In this document: piece after piece, positions 41,915 through 49,867 of the stretch | How positions within the stretch are numbered: the first letter of the stretch is position 1 | Layout: the number at the start of each line of letters is the position of its first letter | Assembly (NCBI GenBank): GCA_022820805.1 | Contig: JAJEEV010000014.1 | Span: 62,001-126,000, forward strand | Direction of reading: 5' to 3' | DNA from: Acidimicrobiia bacterium | Lineage (GTDB): Bacteria > Actinomycetota > Acidimicrobiia > Acidimicrobiales > Aldehydirespiratoraceae | DNA length: 64,000 nucleotides | The notes under the pieces: generated by a model | The model's input: only the letters and a program-made list of their open reading frames with translations | What the model was told of the DNA's origin: nothing | The model's database searches: none | Position numbers and translations under genes: made by a program

Positions 41915-43570
41915 ATGACCGTCGGTGAGCGACTGCTGGAGTTGATCGCCGGACCCGGGGCGGCGCTGTTCGGTGTTCCCGGCGGCCAGACCCTTCCCCT
42001 CTACGCAGCCTCCAGGGCGGCGGCGCTGCGCCACGTGGTCACCCGCGACGAGCGCAACGCGGTGACCGCGGCCGACGCCTTCGCCCGGCTCACCGGTGCC
42101 GTCGGCGTGTGCGACGCCACGGTCGGGCCGGGCGCCACCAACCTCGTGTCGGGACTGGCCGAGGCCCAGGCCTCGTCGATTCCTGTGGTCGCGCTGGTGG
42201 CCGACACCCGCCGCGACGCAGAGCACCTGCGGCGCCATTCGGTGGCCTCGCAGTCCTTCGAGCAGTCGGAGACCCTGGCGCCGGTCACCAAGTGGGTCGG
42301 ACGGGTCCATGAGTCGGCCGCGCTGGACGAGGTCGTGGACCAGGCGCTGCGAGTGGCCACGGCGGGCCGTCCCGGGCCCGTGGTGGTGTCGATACCCGAG
42401 GACATCTTCCTCGGCTCCGCCGACCCGTCGCGGCCGCGGTCGATCGCTGACCGTGACCGGCGGTTTCCCCGCCACCGGCCCCACCCGGAGCCGGAACTGG
42501 TCGAGGCCGTCGCGGCGCGGATCAAGACCGCCGAGCGGCCGGTGATCCTCGCCGGGGGAGGGGTCGTCTTCAGCGGCGCCGCGCTCGCCCTGTCCGCACT
42601 GGCGGAGGGATGCTCGCTGCCGGTGGTCACATCGCTGAACGGCAAGGGCGCCATCGACGAGCGCAACCGGTTGTCGGCCGGTGTCGTCGGGGGTTTCGGA
42701 TCCCAGCGAGGGAACCTGGTAGTGCAGGCCGCCGACCTGATCGTCGCGGTCGGCACCAAGCACTCCCAACTCGGTACCCACGGCTGGCGCCTGCCGTCGG
42801 CCGGCCAGACCGTCGTGCACGCCGACGTCGACGCCACCGAGATCGGCCGGGCCATTCCGGCCCACATCGGTGTGGTCGCCGACGCCCGATCGTTCTGCCT
42901 GAGCCTGGCCGAGGCACTGGAGGGCTGGCAACTCCCGGCCGCCCCGTGGATCGACGCCATCCGACCGGCCGAGGAATCAGCAGGCGACGGCGACGTGGTC
43001 CACCCCGCCGACGTGGTGGGCGCGCTGGACCGGCTGCTGGGCCCCGACGACGTGCTGGTCTGCGAGGCGTCGCTGTCGTCGGGATGGGCGGCCCGCTACT
43101 TCCGGGTCAAGCGAGCCGGGCCGGGGATGCTCGCGCCCCGCGGCCTGGCCGGGCTCGGCTGGGCTCCGGGGGCCGCCCTGGGCGCCCGCCTGGCTCGCCC
43201 GCAGGGGCGGGTGGTCGCCCTCACCGGTGACGGGGGATGGGGCTACGGCCTGATCGAGACCGAGACGGCATGCCGTTACGGTCTCGACATCACGACCGTC
43301 GTGCTCAACAACTCCTCGCTGGCGTGGATCCGCCACGTCGAGTCCCGCATGAAGATGCCCTACAGCACCGACTTCACCGATGTCGACTTCGTGGCGACGG
43401 CCCGAGCCATGGGGGCCGCCGGCCGGCGGGTCGAGCGCGCCGGGGGCGTGGAGGCGACCATCGCCGAGGCCCTGGAGACGCCCGGCCCCTCGGTGGTCGA
43501 GGCGATCGTCTCGCCGGAGGCGACGCCCATCGTCAGCTACGGAGCGGTCCGGCGAGCCGCCTATGGCTGA
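41915..43570 (+). CDS. Thiamine-diphosphate-dependent enzyme (acetolactate-synthase-like)
   Basis: 551 residues with the POX/ALS fold. The activating Glu is in VTRDERNAVTAADAFAR; the TPP motif begins GDGGWGYGLIET and ends VVLNNSSLAW. The N-terminal FGVPGGQTLPLY is typical of ALS-like paralogues. The protein diverges from the enzyme at 14517-16247 and is not repeat-extended. ATG 41915 after GGGGG; a GTG three codons earlier is less likely. Reaction type is decarboxylation or carboligation of an oxoacid, exact substrate unknown. Confidence 0.88.
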   Translation: MTVGERLLELIAGPGAALFGVPGGQTLPLYAASRAAALRHVVTRDERNAVTAADAFARLTGAVGVCDATVGPGATNLVSGLAEAQASSIPVVALVADTRRDAEHLRRHSVASQSFEQSETLAPVTKWVGRVHESAALDEVVDQALRVATAGRPGPVVVSIPEDIFLGSADPSRPRSIADRDRRFPRHRPHPEPELVEAVAARIKTAERPVILAGGGVVFSGAALALSALAEGCSLPVVTSLNGKGAIDERNRLSAGVVGGFGSQRGNLVVQAADLIVAVGTKHSQLGTHGWRLPSAGQTVVHADVDATEIGRAIPAHIGVVADARSFCLSLAEALEGWQLPAAPWIDAIRPAEESAGDGDVVHPADVVGALDRLLGPDDVLVCEASLSSGWAARYFRVKRAGPGMLAPRGLAGLGWAPGAALGARLARPQGRVVALTGDGGWGYGLIETETACRYGLDITTVVLNNSSLAWIRHVESRMKMPYSTDFTDVDFVATARAMGAAGRRVERAGGVEATIAEALETPGPSVVEAIVSPEATPIVSYGAVRRAAYG

Positions 43571-44441
43571 ACGGCACGACGGTGACCGGACGAGGCCTTC
43601 GGGGAGCCTCGAGGAGGTCCTGAGCGGGCTGCGGTTCCCGGAGAGTCCCCGGTGGCACGAGGGCTGCCTCTGGTTTTCCGAGAAACGAGCCGGACGGGTA
43701 GTGCGCATCGATCCGGACGGCCCGACGACCGTGGTGGAGGTGCCCGCCGATCCGGGCGGGCTCGGATGGTCGCCCGAAGGTGACCTGCTGGTGGTCTCGA
43801 TGGGCGACCGGCGCCTGCTGCGGCGCCGGGGCGACGACCTGTCCGAGGTGGCCGACCTGGCCGGTCTCACCAGAGGCAAGTGCAACGACATGGTCGTCGA
43901 CGGCCAGGGCCGGGCCTATGTGGGCGACTTCGGTTACGACCTCGCCGCCGGCGAGGCGCCAGCCGGGGGCAACATCGTGCTCGTGGACAGCTCCGGCCCG
44001 GCGCGCGTCGTGGCCGGCGACCTCGGCTTCCCCAACGGATCGGTGGTCACCGCCGACGGGGCGCGTCTGATCGTGGCCGAATCCTCGGCGGGCCGGCTGA
44101 CCGCGTTCGACATAGCCGACGACGGCGGCCTGCACAGGCGCAGGGTCTTCGCCGACCTGGGGCAGGGGGTGGCCGACGGGATCTGCCTCGACGCTGAGGG
44201 AGCCGTCTGGTACGCCGATCCGCTCGGCTGCGAGGTGGTGCGTGTCGCCGAGGGCGGCCGGGTGCTGCAGCGGATCTCCACCGGTGCCGAGGGGGCGTTC
44301 GCGTGCGTCCTAGGCGACGACGACGGCCGGACCCTGTTCGTGTGCACCTACTCCGAGACTGCGTCGATGGATCCTGCCGGCCCGCCGGTCGGCCGCATCG
44401 TCGCAGCCCGGGTGGCAGTGCCCTCCGGTGGTTCGCCTTGA
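43563..44441 (+). CDS. SMP-30/gluconolactonase-family protein
   Basis: 292 residues of the six-bladed SMP-30/LRE propeller. Metal ligands are visible as Glu in FPESPRWHEG, Asn in KCNDMVVDGQG and Asp in VADGICLDAEG. The expected reaction is hydrolysis of a sugar or other lactone. ATG 43563 overlaps the TPP-enzyme stop and its own stop overlaps the next start, so the operon is translationally coupled. A lactonase here and lactonase-like amidohydrolases in both neighbouring operons hint at lactone intermediates. Confidence 0.88.
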   Translation: MAERHDGDRTRPSGSLEEVLSGLRFPESPRWHEGCLWFSEKRAGRVVRIDPDGPTTVVEVPADPGGLGWSPEGDLLVVSMGDRRLLRRRGDDLSEVADLAGLTRGKCNDMVVDGQGRAYVGDFGYDLAAGEAPAGGNIVLVDSSGPARVVAGDLGFPNGSVVTADGARLIVAESSAGRLTAFDIADDGGLHRRRVFADLGQGVADGICLDAEGAVWYADPLGCEVVRVAEGGRVLQRISTGAEGAFACVLGDDDGRTLFVCTYSETASMDPAGPPVGRIVAARVAVPSGGSP

Positions 44442-45934
44442 CCTCGCCTCCCGACAGGCCCTCCCGTCGACGTCTGCGGGCAGGGTCAGAGCCGGCGCAC
44501 CATAGGCGCCTGAGCCTGGGGTTGGTCCTGGCCGGGACGCTGGTCGGGTTCCTCGACTCCAACGTGGTGAATGTCGCCCTCCCCTCGATCGCGGCCGGAC
44601 TCGACGCCGACACCGGGATCGAGTGGGTCGTCACCGCTCACCTGCTGGCGCTCGGCGTCACCCAGGCGCCGAGCGGGTGGCTGGCCGACCGGTGGGGTCT
44701 GCGCCCGGTCTTCCTGCGGGCGACCGGCGGGTTTGCCGCCTTCGCGATCCTGTCGGCGGCTGCTCCCAACCTGGTGACCCTGGTGGTGGCCCGCATCGGG
44801 CAGGGTCTCTGCAGCGGGGCCACGCTCGTAGTCGGCACGCTGCTCATCTACGAGATGACGCCGCCCGAGACCCGGGGACGGATCATCGGCTACAGCGGCG
44901 GACTGTTCATGATCGCCCCGGCGCTGGGGCCGCTCCTCGGTGGCTGGGTGGTCACCTTCACCAGCTGGCGGTGGCTGTTCCTCGGCTTCGCCCCGGTCTG
45001 CGGGCTGCTGCTGATGGGAGCCCTGCGCTTCGTTCCCGTCAAGTCACCGGGCCAGCGACGTCCCATGGACCTGCTAGGCACCCTGCTGTTCACGGTGTCG
45101 CTGGTCGGGTTCCTGACGGCCAGCTCCTACGCCTCCGACTGGGGGCTGTCTTCGACGATCTTCGTCGCCACCATGGTGATGTCGCTGCTGATCGCCGCGG
45201 TCTTCTGGCTGCGGGCGACCCGCACCCCTCACCCGTTGATCGATCCCAAGCTCTACAGCTCGCGAGACTTCTCGCTGTGCATGGTCGTGGTTGGGACGCT
45301 GGCCATGGCCCAGTTCGCCCGCCAGGTGTTCGTGCCCCTGGAGATGCAGGCGGTGCGAGGCCTGAGTCCGGTCGGTGCCGGCGCGGTGCTGACTCCCAGC
45401 GCCCTCCTGGCCGCAGCCACCATGCCCCTGGCCGGTCGGATGACTGACCGCTTCGGGCCCAAGCTGCCCATTGTCGCGGGGATGTCGCTGGCCGCGCTGG
45501 CCACCGGCCTGCTGTCGACCACCGATCCCTCGACCCCCATCTGGCTTGTGGTGGTCTACATCGCCGGATCGGGCATCGGGGTAGCCATGGTGGCCATGCC
45601 GACCACACTGCTGTGCCTCAGCTCGGTGGTCCGGCGGCTGCGGACCCAGGCCTCCGCGGTGAGGAACCTCACCGGTCGGGTGGCGGGCGCGCTGGGTACG
45701 GCGGTGATCGCTACCGTCATCGTGACCGACGTCGGGAGCCTGACCGAGCTGGGCGCCGGACCTGACGTGCTGGCCACGGCGCAGGATGCCTACAACAACG
45801 GGTTCCTGGTGGCCACCGTGATCATGGTGGTGGGAGTGGTGATGGCGCTGGGCCTCACCAACCGCCGCCCGAGCGACGACGAGGAGGCCACGACCGATCC
45901 GCATCCCGACGACGACGAGGTGCCATGGCCGTGA
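44438..45934 (+). CDS. DHA2-type MFS transporter (EmrB-like)
   Basis: 498 residues with about fourteen hydrophobic segments. LDSNVVNVALPSIA is the typical motif in the first helix, followed by WLADRWGLRPVFL (motif A) and IAPALGPLLGGWV (motif C, characteristic of exporters). TTG start overlapping the lactonase stop (TTGA). An exporter of a drug-like or pathway compound is expected. The C-terminus is acidic (DDEEATTDPHPDDDE) and overlaps the next gene by 10 bp. Confidence 0.88.
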   Translation: MTSPPDRPSRRRLRAGSEPAHHRRLSLGLVLAGTLVGFLDSNVVNVALPSIAAGLDADTGIEWVVTAHLLALGVTQAPSGWLADRWGLRPVFLRATGGFAAFAILSAAAPNLVTLVVARIGQGLCSGATLVVGTLLIYEMTPPETRGRIIGYSGGLFMIAPALGPLLGGWVVTFTSWRWLFLGFAPVCGLLLMGALRFVPVKSPGQRRPMDLLGTLLFTVSLVGFLTASSYASDWGLSSTIFVATMVMSLLIAAVFWLRATRTPHPLIDPKLYSSRDFSLCMVVVGTLAMAQFARQVFVPLEMQAVRGLSPVGAGAVLTPSALLAAATMPLAGRMTDRFGPKLPIVAGMSLAALATGLLSTTDPSTPIWLVVVYIAGSGIGVAMVAMPTTLLCLSSVVRRLRTQASAVRNLTGRVAGALGTAVIATVIVTDVGSLTELGAGPDVLATAQDAYNNGFLVATVIMVVGVVMALGLTNRRPSDDEEATTDPHPDDDEVPWP

Positions 45935-46824
45935 CCGATGAGCCGTTCGTGGACGCCCACGTGCACTTCTGGGATCGATCGGTGGAGGACCTCGAGTGGG
46001 CGTGGCTCGACTCCGGGTTCTCGGCCTACCGGTTCGACAGCGGCGACGGTTACGCCAACACCAGGTACCTGCCTCCGGACTTGATCGCTGAGGCTGACGG
46101 CACCGGCCTGGCCGGCGTGGTCGGCGTGCACTGCGCCGAGCCGATCCCCGACCCGGAGGTGGAGACCGCCTGGCTCGAGCAGGTCGCAGACCGCCACGGC
46201 CTGCCCGACGTGACGGTGGGCCGCTGCGAGCTGGCCCGACCCGAGACGCCCGCGCTGCTTCAATGCCATTGCCGTCATCAGCGATTCCGGGGCGTCCGGG
46301 ATCTGACCGCCTACGACAGCCTGGACGCGGGCCGCGCCGCGGCAGCCATGGACGCGGCGGCCGAGTTGGGTGTCTCCGTCGAGGTGAGGCGCTCCCATGA
46401 CGAGCTCCGGGCGGTTGCCGACCTGGCCCGCCGATGGCCCGGCGTCACCGTGGTGTTGAGCCACGCCTGCTTGCCGCCGTCGCGGGACGCAGAGAGCCTG
46501 GCCGCCTGGTCGGCCGCACTCGACGAGCTGGCCAGCCGGACCGGGGCCGTGGTGTGCAAGATCTCGGCGGTGGCCGGCCGCGCCGACCCCGACTGGACCA
46601 CCGAGAGCATCCGGCCGTGGATCCTGGCCGCGGTCGAGGCGTTCAGCCCCGACCGTTGCATGCTCGGATCGAACTGGCCCGTCGACCGGTGCTACGGCTC
46701 CTACCGGAAGCTCATCGACGCCTACCGCGAGGTGCTGTCGGTGCTGGACCTTGCCGAACGCCGAGCAGTCCTCGCCGGAACCGCCCACCGCGTCTACCGG
46801 ATCGGCGATCAGCCGGCCGCCTGA
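45925..46824 (+). CDS. Amidohydrolase / lactonase-like (COG3618 type)
   Basis: 299 residues, paralogue of the protein at 35281-36240: FVDAHVHFWDRSVEDL with HxH, LSHACLPPSRD where the paralogue has GHAGQP, then LGSNWPVDRCYGSY and RVYR. ATG 45925 lies inside the end of the exporter gene. Hydrolysis of a lactone or related bond is likely. Last gene of the plus-strand operon, 12 bp from a convergent hydrolase gene. Confidence 0.86.
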   Translation: MAVTDEPFVDAHVHFWDRSVEDLEWAWLDSGFSAYRFDSGDGYANTRYLPPDLIAEADGTGLAGVVGVHCAEPIPDPEVETAWLEQVADRHGLPDVTVGRCELARPETPALLQCHCRHQRFRGVRDLTAYDSLDAGRAAAAMDAAAELGVSVEVRRSHDELRAVADLARRWPGVTVVLSHACLPPSRDAESLAAWSAALDELASRTGAVVCKISAVAGRADPDWTTESIRPWILAAVEAFSPDRCMLGSNWPVDRCYGSYRKLIDAYREVLSVLDLAERRAVLAGTAHRVYRIGDQPAA

Positions 46825-46836
46825 ACCGGCCGTCCA

Positions 46837-47523
46837 TCAACTGACCAGGCGGTCGGCGAGCCAGCGGGCGATGCGGTCCTCCAGCGGTCGTGCCTCGGGC
46901 TGCTCGAACTGGAGCACCGACGCCATCGTGATGCCGATGCCCAGGCCGTGGAAGACGGCCAGGTCGCTGCCCTCGGGTGCCGACGCCAGGTAGGCGCCGA
47001 CGGCGGCTCGCACCCCCTCACGATCCTCGGTCGACGCCAGCCCGAAGACGCTGACCGGCCTCGTGGCCAGGGCCGAGGCGATTCGGTCGGCATTCCGGGG
47101 CGAGACCACGCACAGGGCTCGCACACCGCCGACTGCGACGGCTGCCTCGACCGCGTCGGCCGCGGTGTCCTGCTCGGCCAGCACGCCCAGGCGGGTTGCA
47201 TCGATGCCGTCCTGATCGGCGACGACCGCCAACGCCTTCTCCACATCGAGGCGCGCCCGGCGGCGCTGGCCCGGCCCCATGCGAGCGTAGGTGCAGTCTC
47301 CCCGGCTGGCGCCACGGCCCCTTACGTCAAGCATCAGTGTGGCGATGCCGTGCTGCGCCAGGAACTCCGAGGTCCGTTTCCAAGCATCGCGCTCGTGCCG
47401 GGAGCCCGCGACGCTCACCACTGCCGGCACCGGCGCGTCCGAGGCCGGCCGGTGCAGTAGCGCTCCGAGGGGCCATCCGTCGGCTGCGCTGAATGCGAGC
47501 TCGCGGGTCGGGGACGGGCTCAT
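46837..47523 (-). CDS. Alpha/beta-hydrolase-fold protein lacking the nucleophile Ser
   Basis: 228 residues. It has DGWPLGALLHRP, VPAVVSVAGSRHE (oxyanion region) and LMLDVRGRGASRGD as in acyl-peptidase/lipase-like hydrolases, then TRLGVLAEQDTAADAV where the nucleophile elbow GxSxG should be; Ser is replaced (AEQDT, residues 116-120). No obvious replacement nucleophile. ATG 47523 overlaps the stop of the upstream sister gene (ATGA). Probably a non-catalytic or binding relative. Confidence 0.8.
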   Translation of the reverse strand: MSPSPTRELAFSAADGWPLGALLHRPASDAPVPAVVSVAGSRHERDAWKRTSEFLAQHGIATLMLDVRGRGASRGDCTYARMGPGQRRRARLDVEKALAVVADQDGIDATRLGVLAEQDTAADAVEAAVAVGGVRALCVVSPRNADRIASALATRPVSVFGLASTEDREGVRAAVGAYLASAPEGSDLAVFHGLGIGITMASVLQFEQPEARPLEDRIARWLADRLVS

Positions 47524-48656
47524 CGGTTCAGAGCCTCGACCAGCCAGCTGACGACCCGTGGTTCGAGGTCGTGATCGAGCTCGAACAGTTGGTACCCCAA
47601 TGCCGACCCCGGGTACTCGACGTACTGGGAGCGGCCCGGCGGAGCGGCCGAATGCAGCTCGCGCATGGCCCGGGTGGTGACCTGATGGCCCGTGCAGGTG
47701 ATGTAGAGGGTGTCGACTGCACCGCTGGTCAGGTGGTCGGCCTCGCTCTGGTCCTGGGGCCGGTAGCCGGTCAGCAGGACCACTGCCGCCACCCGGGAGT
47801 CCCGGCAGGCCGACCGCACCGCGTACTCGGCGCCGTGCACCGTGCCCACCGTGGCCAGCCGGGTCTCGTCCACCGACTCCAGGCCGGCGAGATGGTCGAG
47901 GGCCACCAGCGCGTCCTGCCAGGCCAGATCGCGGGTCTCGGGGTCCAGATCGAAGTACGAGCCCCGGTTGATGCTCTCGCCCCGGCCCCGCCAGTCGAGG
48001 TTCAGCACCGCCAGACCGGCCTCGGCCAGCAGGCGCTGCAGGCGGGCGTAGGCGGCCCGGTCGCTGCGACCGGTGTGGAGCAGCACCACCCCGGGAACCG
48101 GACTGTCGCGCTGGGGAAGCCAACGGGTGCCGTGCAACTCCCAGCCGTCGACACCGTCGAACACCACCTCCTCGGCGGTGGCTGCGATGGCCGAGCGGCC
48201 CGCAGCCCAATCTCGGACAAGGGCGATCAAGGTGCTGTCGGCGTCGGGGTCGTCCACGCCGGCCACGACAAGGTCGGAGTCGGGGTGATCGGAAGCGAGG
48301 AACGCGTCCGTCACCCACCCGAGCGAGCCGCGATCCGCGGCGTGGGCCACCCCGAGCACCGCCACCTCCGGCCATTCGCCCAGCAACTGCAGGTCGTCGT
48401 CCCCGAGCAGGGCGTCCCACAGGACCACGCCGCACACCGAACCGTGGTCTGCGGCTGCCTGCAGCGCGGCGGACCCTGCGGCACCGGTGCCGACGACCAC
48501 AAGCTGCGAGTCCTCGCCGACAACCGGCGGCTGTCGCAGCACGTCCACGACCTCATCCGGGGAGCATCGCGACCAGTGGATTCCCGAGCCGTCCCCCGCC
48601 AGGCGCTCGGCCAGCTCGGAGCCGTCACCCCCGGCTACAACGACGCAATGCACCAC
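47520..48656 (-). CDS. One-and-a-half alpha/beta-hydrolase domains, both without nucleophile Ser
   Basis: 378 residues. Residues 1 to about 160 look like the C-terminal half of an alpha/beta-hydrolase (LVVVGTGAAGSAAL in place of the elbow, then VCGVVLWDALLGDDD). Residues about 163-378 are a complete domain: DGVDGWELHGTRW, VVLLHTGRSD, LNLDWRGRGES, then TRLATVGTVHGAEYAV with GTVHG (271-275) where GxSxG is expected, ending HDLEPRVVSWL. GTG start at 48656 after GGAG. Together with the next gene it makes three degenerate units in a row. Function unknown; a ligand-binding or peptide-carrier role is possible. Confidence 0.8.
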   Translation of the reverse strand: MVHCVVVAGGDGSELAERLAGDGSGIHWSRCSPDEVVDVLRQPPVVGEDSQLVVVGTGAAGSAALQAAADHGSVCGVVLWDALLGDDDLQLLGEWPEVAVLGVAHAADRGSLGWVTDAFLASDHPDSDLVVAGVDDPDADSTLIALVRDWAAGRSAIAATAEEVVFDGVDGWELHGTRWLPQRDSPVPGVVLLHTGRSDRAAYARLQRLLAEAGLAVLNLDWRGRGESINRGSYFDLDPETRDLAWQDALVALDHLAGLESVDETRLATVGTVHGAEYAVRSACRDSRVAAVVLLTGYRPQDQSEADHLTSGAVDTLYITCTGHQVTTRAMRELHSAAPPGRSQYVEYPGSALGYQLFELDHDLEPRVVSWLVEALNR

Positions 48657-48724
48657 AGTCTCGCTCCGTCGCTGTCCCGCCCGGTTGAGCCCGGCATCCC
48701 GGGTCCGTTACCGTCCACGACTAT

Positions 48725-49678
48725 ATGACGGTGCAGGCCGGACCGCGATCGGAGTTCCGGATCGGCGTCCATACCGGGCTCGAGCACACAACGACGGCTG
48801 ATCTTCTGGAGTTCTGGCGGTGGGTGGAGGCCGCCGGTTTCGACTGGATCTCGGTCTGGGACCACCTCCTGCCCTCGCATGTCACCGTCCCGGACCCGGC
48901 CCGGTTCGCGCCGAGCGTCGATGGCTGCCTGGAGGCCGTGTCCGCCCATGCGGCCCTGGCGCTGGTGACGTCTCGGGTCCGCTGCGGCAATCTCGTCTAC
49001 TGCGCCGGATACCGCCATGTGTCGGTGCTGGCCCAGGCAATGGCGACGATCGATCAGCTGTCGGGCGGGCGTTGCGAGGCCGGGTTGGGTGCGGGTTGGG
49101 CCGAGGCCGAGTACGAAGCCTTCGGGATTCCCTTTCCGGGAGTGGGCGACCGGCTCGATCTGCTGGAGGAGACCGCCGAGGCCCTTCGCGCCCTGCTGGC
49201 CGGGGGCGAGGTGTCCTTCGAGGGGAGGCACGTCACGTTGAGGAAGCCCGGCCGCCTGCCGGCACCGGTGCAGGACCGGTTGCCGCTGTGGATCGGCGGT
49301 GGGGGCGAGCGCCGCACTCTGCGGATCGCGGCCGCCCACGCCGACGGCTGGAACGTCGCCTTCGTTCCGCCCGAAGTGTTCGGCTCCAAGCTCGCGGTGC
49401 TGCACAGTCACTGCGATGATCTGGGCCGTGACCCCGGTGAGATCCGGGTGTCGGTCAACGTCGGCGTGGCGGCCGGCGAGGCCGATCTGATTCACCGCTT
49501 CGGCGCGGCCGCCGAGCGGGTGCGTCCCGCCGTCCTCGCCGGCTCGGTCGCCGAGATGGCCCAGACGTTGGGCCGTTACCGGGCCCGCGGCGCCGACCAG
49601 GTCAACGTGGCCGTCCGGGCTCCGTGGGACCGCGACGTGCTCGAGCGGGTCCTCGACGCGGCCCGCTCGCTCGCCTGA
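48725..49678 (+). CDS. LLM-class (F420-dependent type) oxidoreductase
   Basis: 317 residues of the luciferase-like TIM-barrel family: FDWISVWDHLLPS, LVTSRVRCGNLVYCAGYRH, LSGGRCEAGLGAGWAEAEY and PLWIGGGGERRTLRIAA. These features fit the F420-dependent branch common in actinobacteria. ATG 48725 has no ribosome site and is preceded by GACTAT, so a leaderless mRNA is possible. Paralogue of the protein at 60974-61996. Repeat copy C begins at the base after its stop. Confidence 0.88.
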   Translation: MTVQAGPRSEFRIGVHTGLEHTTTADLLEFWRWVEAAGFDWISVWDHLLPSHVTVPDPARFAPSVDGCLEAVSAHAALALVTSRVRCGNLVYCAGYRHVSVLAQAMATIDQLSGGRCEAGLGAGWAEAEYEAFGIPFPGVGDRLDLLEETAEALRALLAGGEVSFEGRHVTLRKPGRLPAPVQDRLPLWIGGGGERRTLRIAAAHADGWNVAFVPPEVFGSKLAVLHSHCDDLGRDPGEIRVSVNVGVAAGEADLIHRFGAAAERVRPAVLAGSVAEMAQTLGRYRARGADQVNVAVRAPWDRDVLERVLDAARSLA

Positions 49679-49820
49679 AGAGGCCGAGCGAATAGGCGAG
49701 CGAATCGGCTCATACGGAGCGAGGCCGTGGCCCGAGCGGCCCGTGAGCGCAGCGAACAAGAGCGGGAATGACACCGCTGCGACGCGACCGACTCTCACCT
49801 GTCCGCGGGGCCCCTAAGCC
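49679..49820 (+). repeat. Dispersed repeat copy C (long form)
   Basis: Starts AGAGGCCGAGCGAATAGG-like directly after the LLM stop, continues through GAGCGGCCCGTGAGCG and GAACAAGAGCGGGAATGACACC. Copies C, D and E share a further 3' part ending near CTCACxTxTCGCGGGG...TAAGCC. It fills the 189-bp gap between convergent genes. Confidence 0.85.
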
Positions 49821-49867
49821 CCACAGACGTCTCGCCCAGTCTCTGCGGATCACGCCCGCGCCGGGGT

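Noticed and set aside
48715-48726. GTATAC-type site before the LLM gene
   Set aside because: GACTATATG is AT-rich but lacks the AGTRTRCT core.
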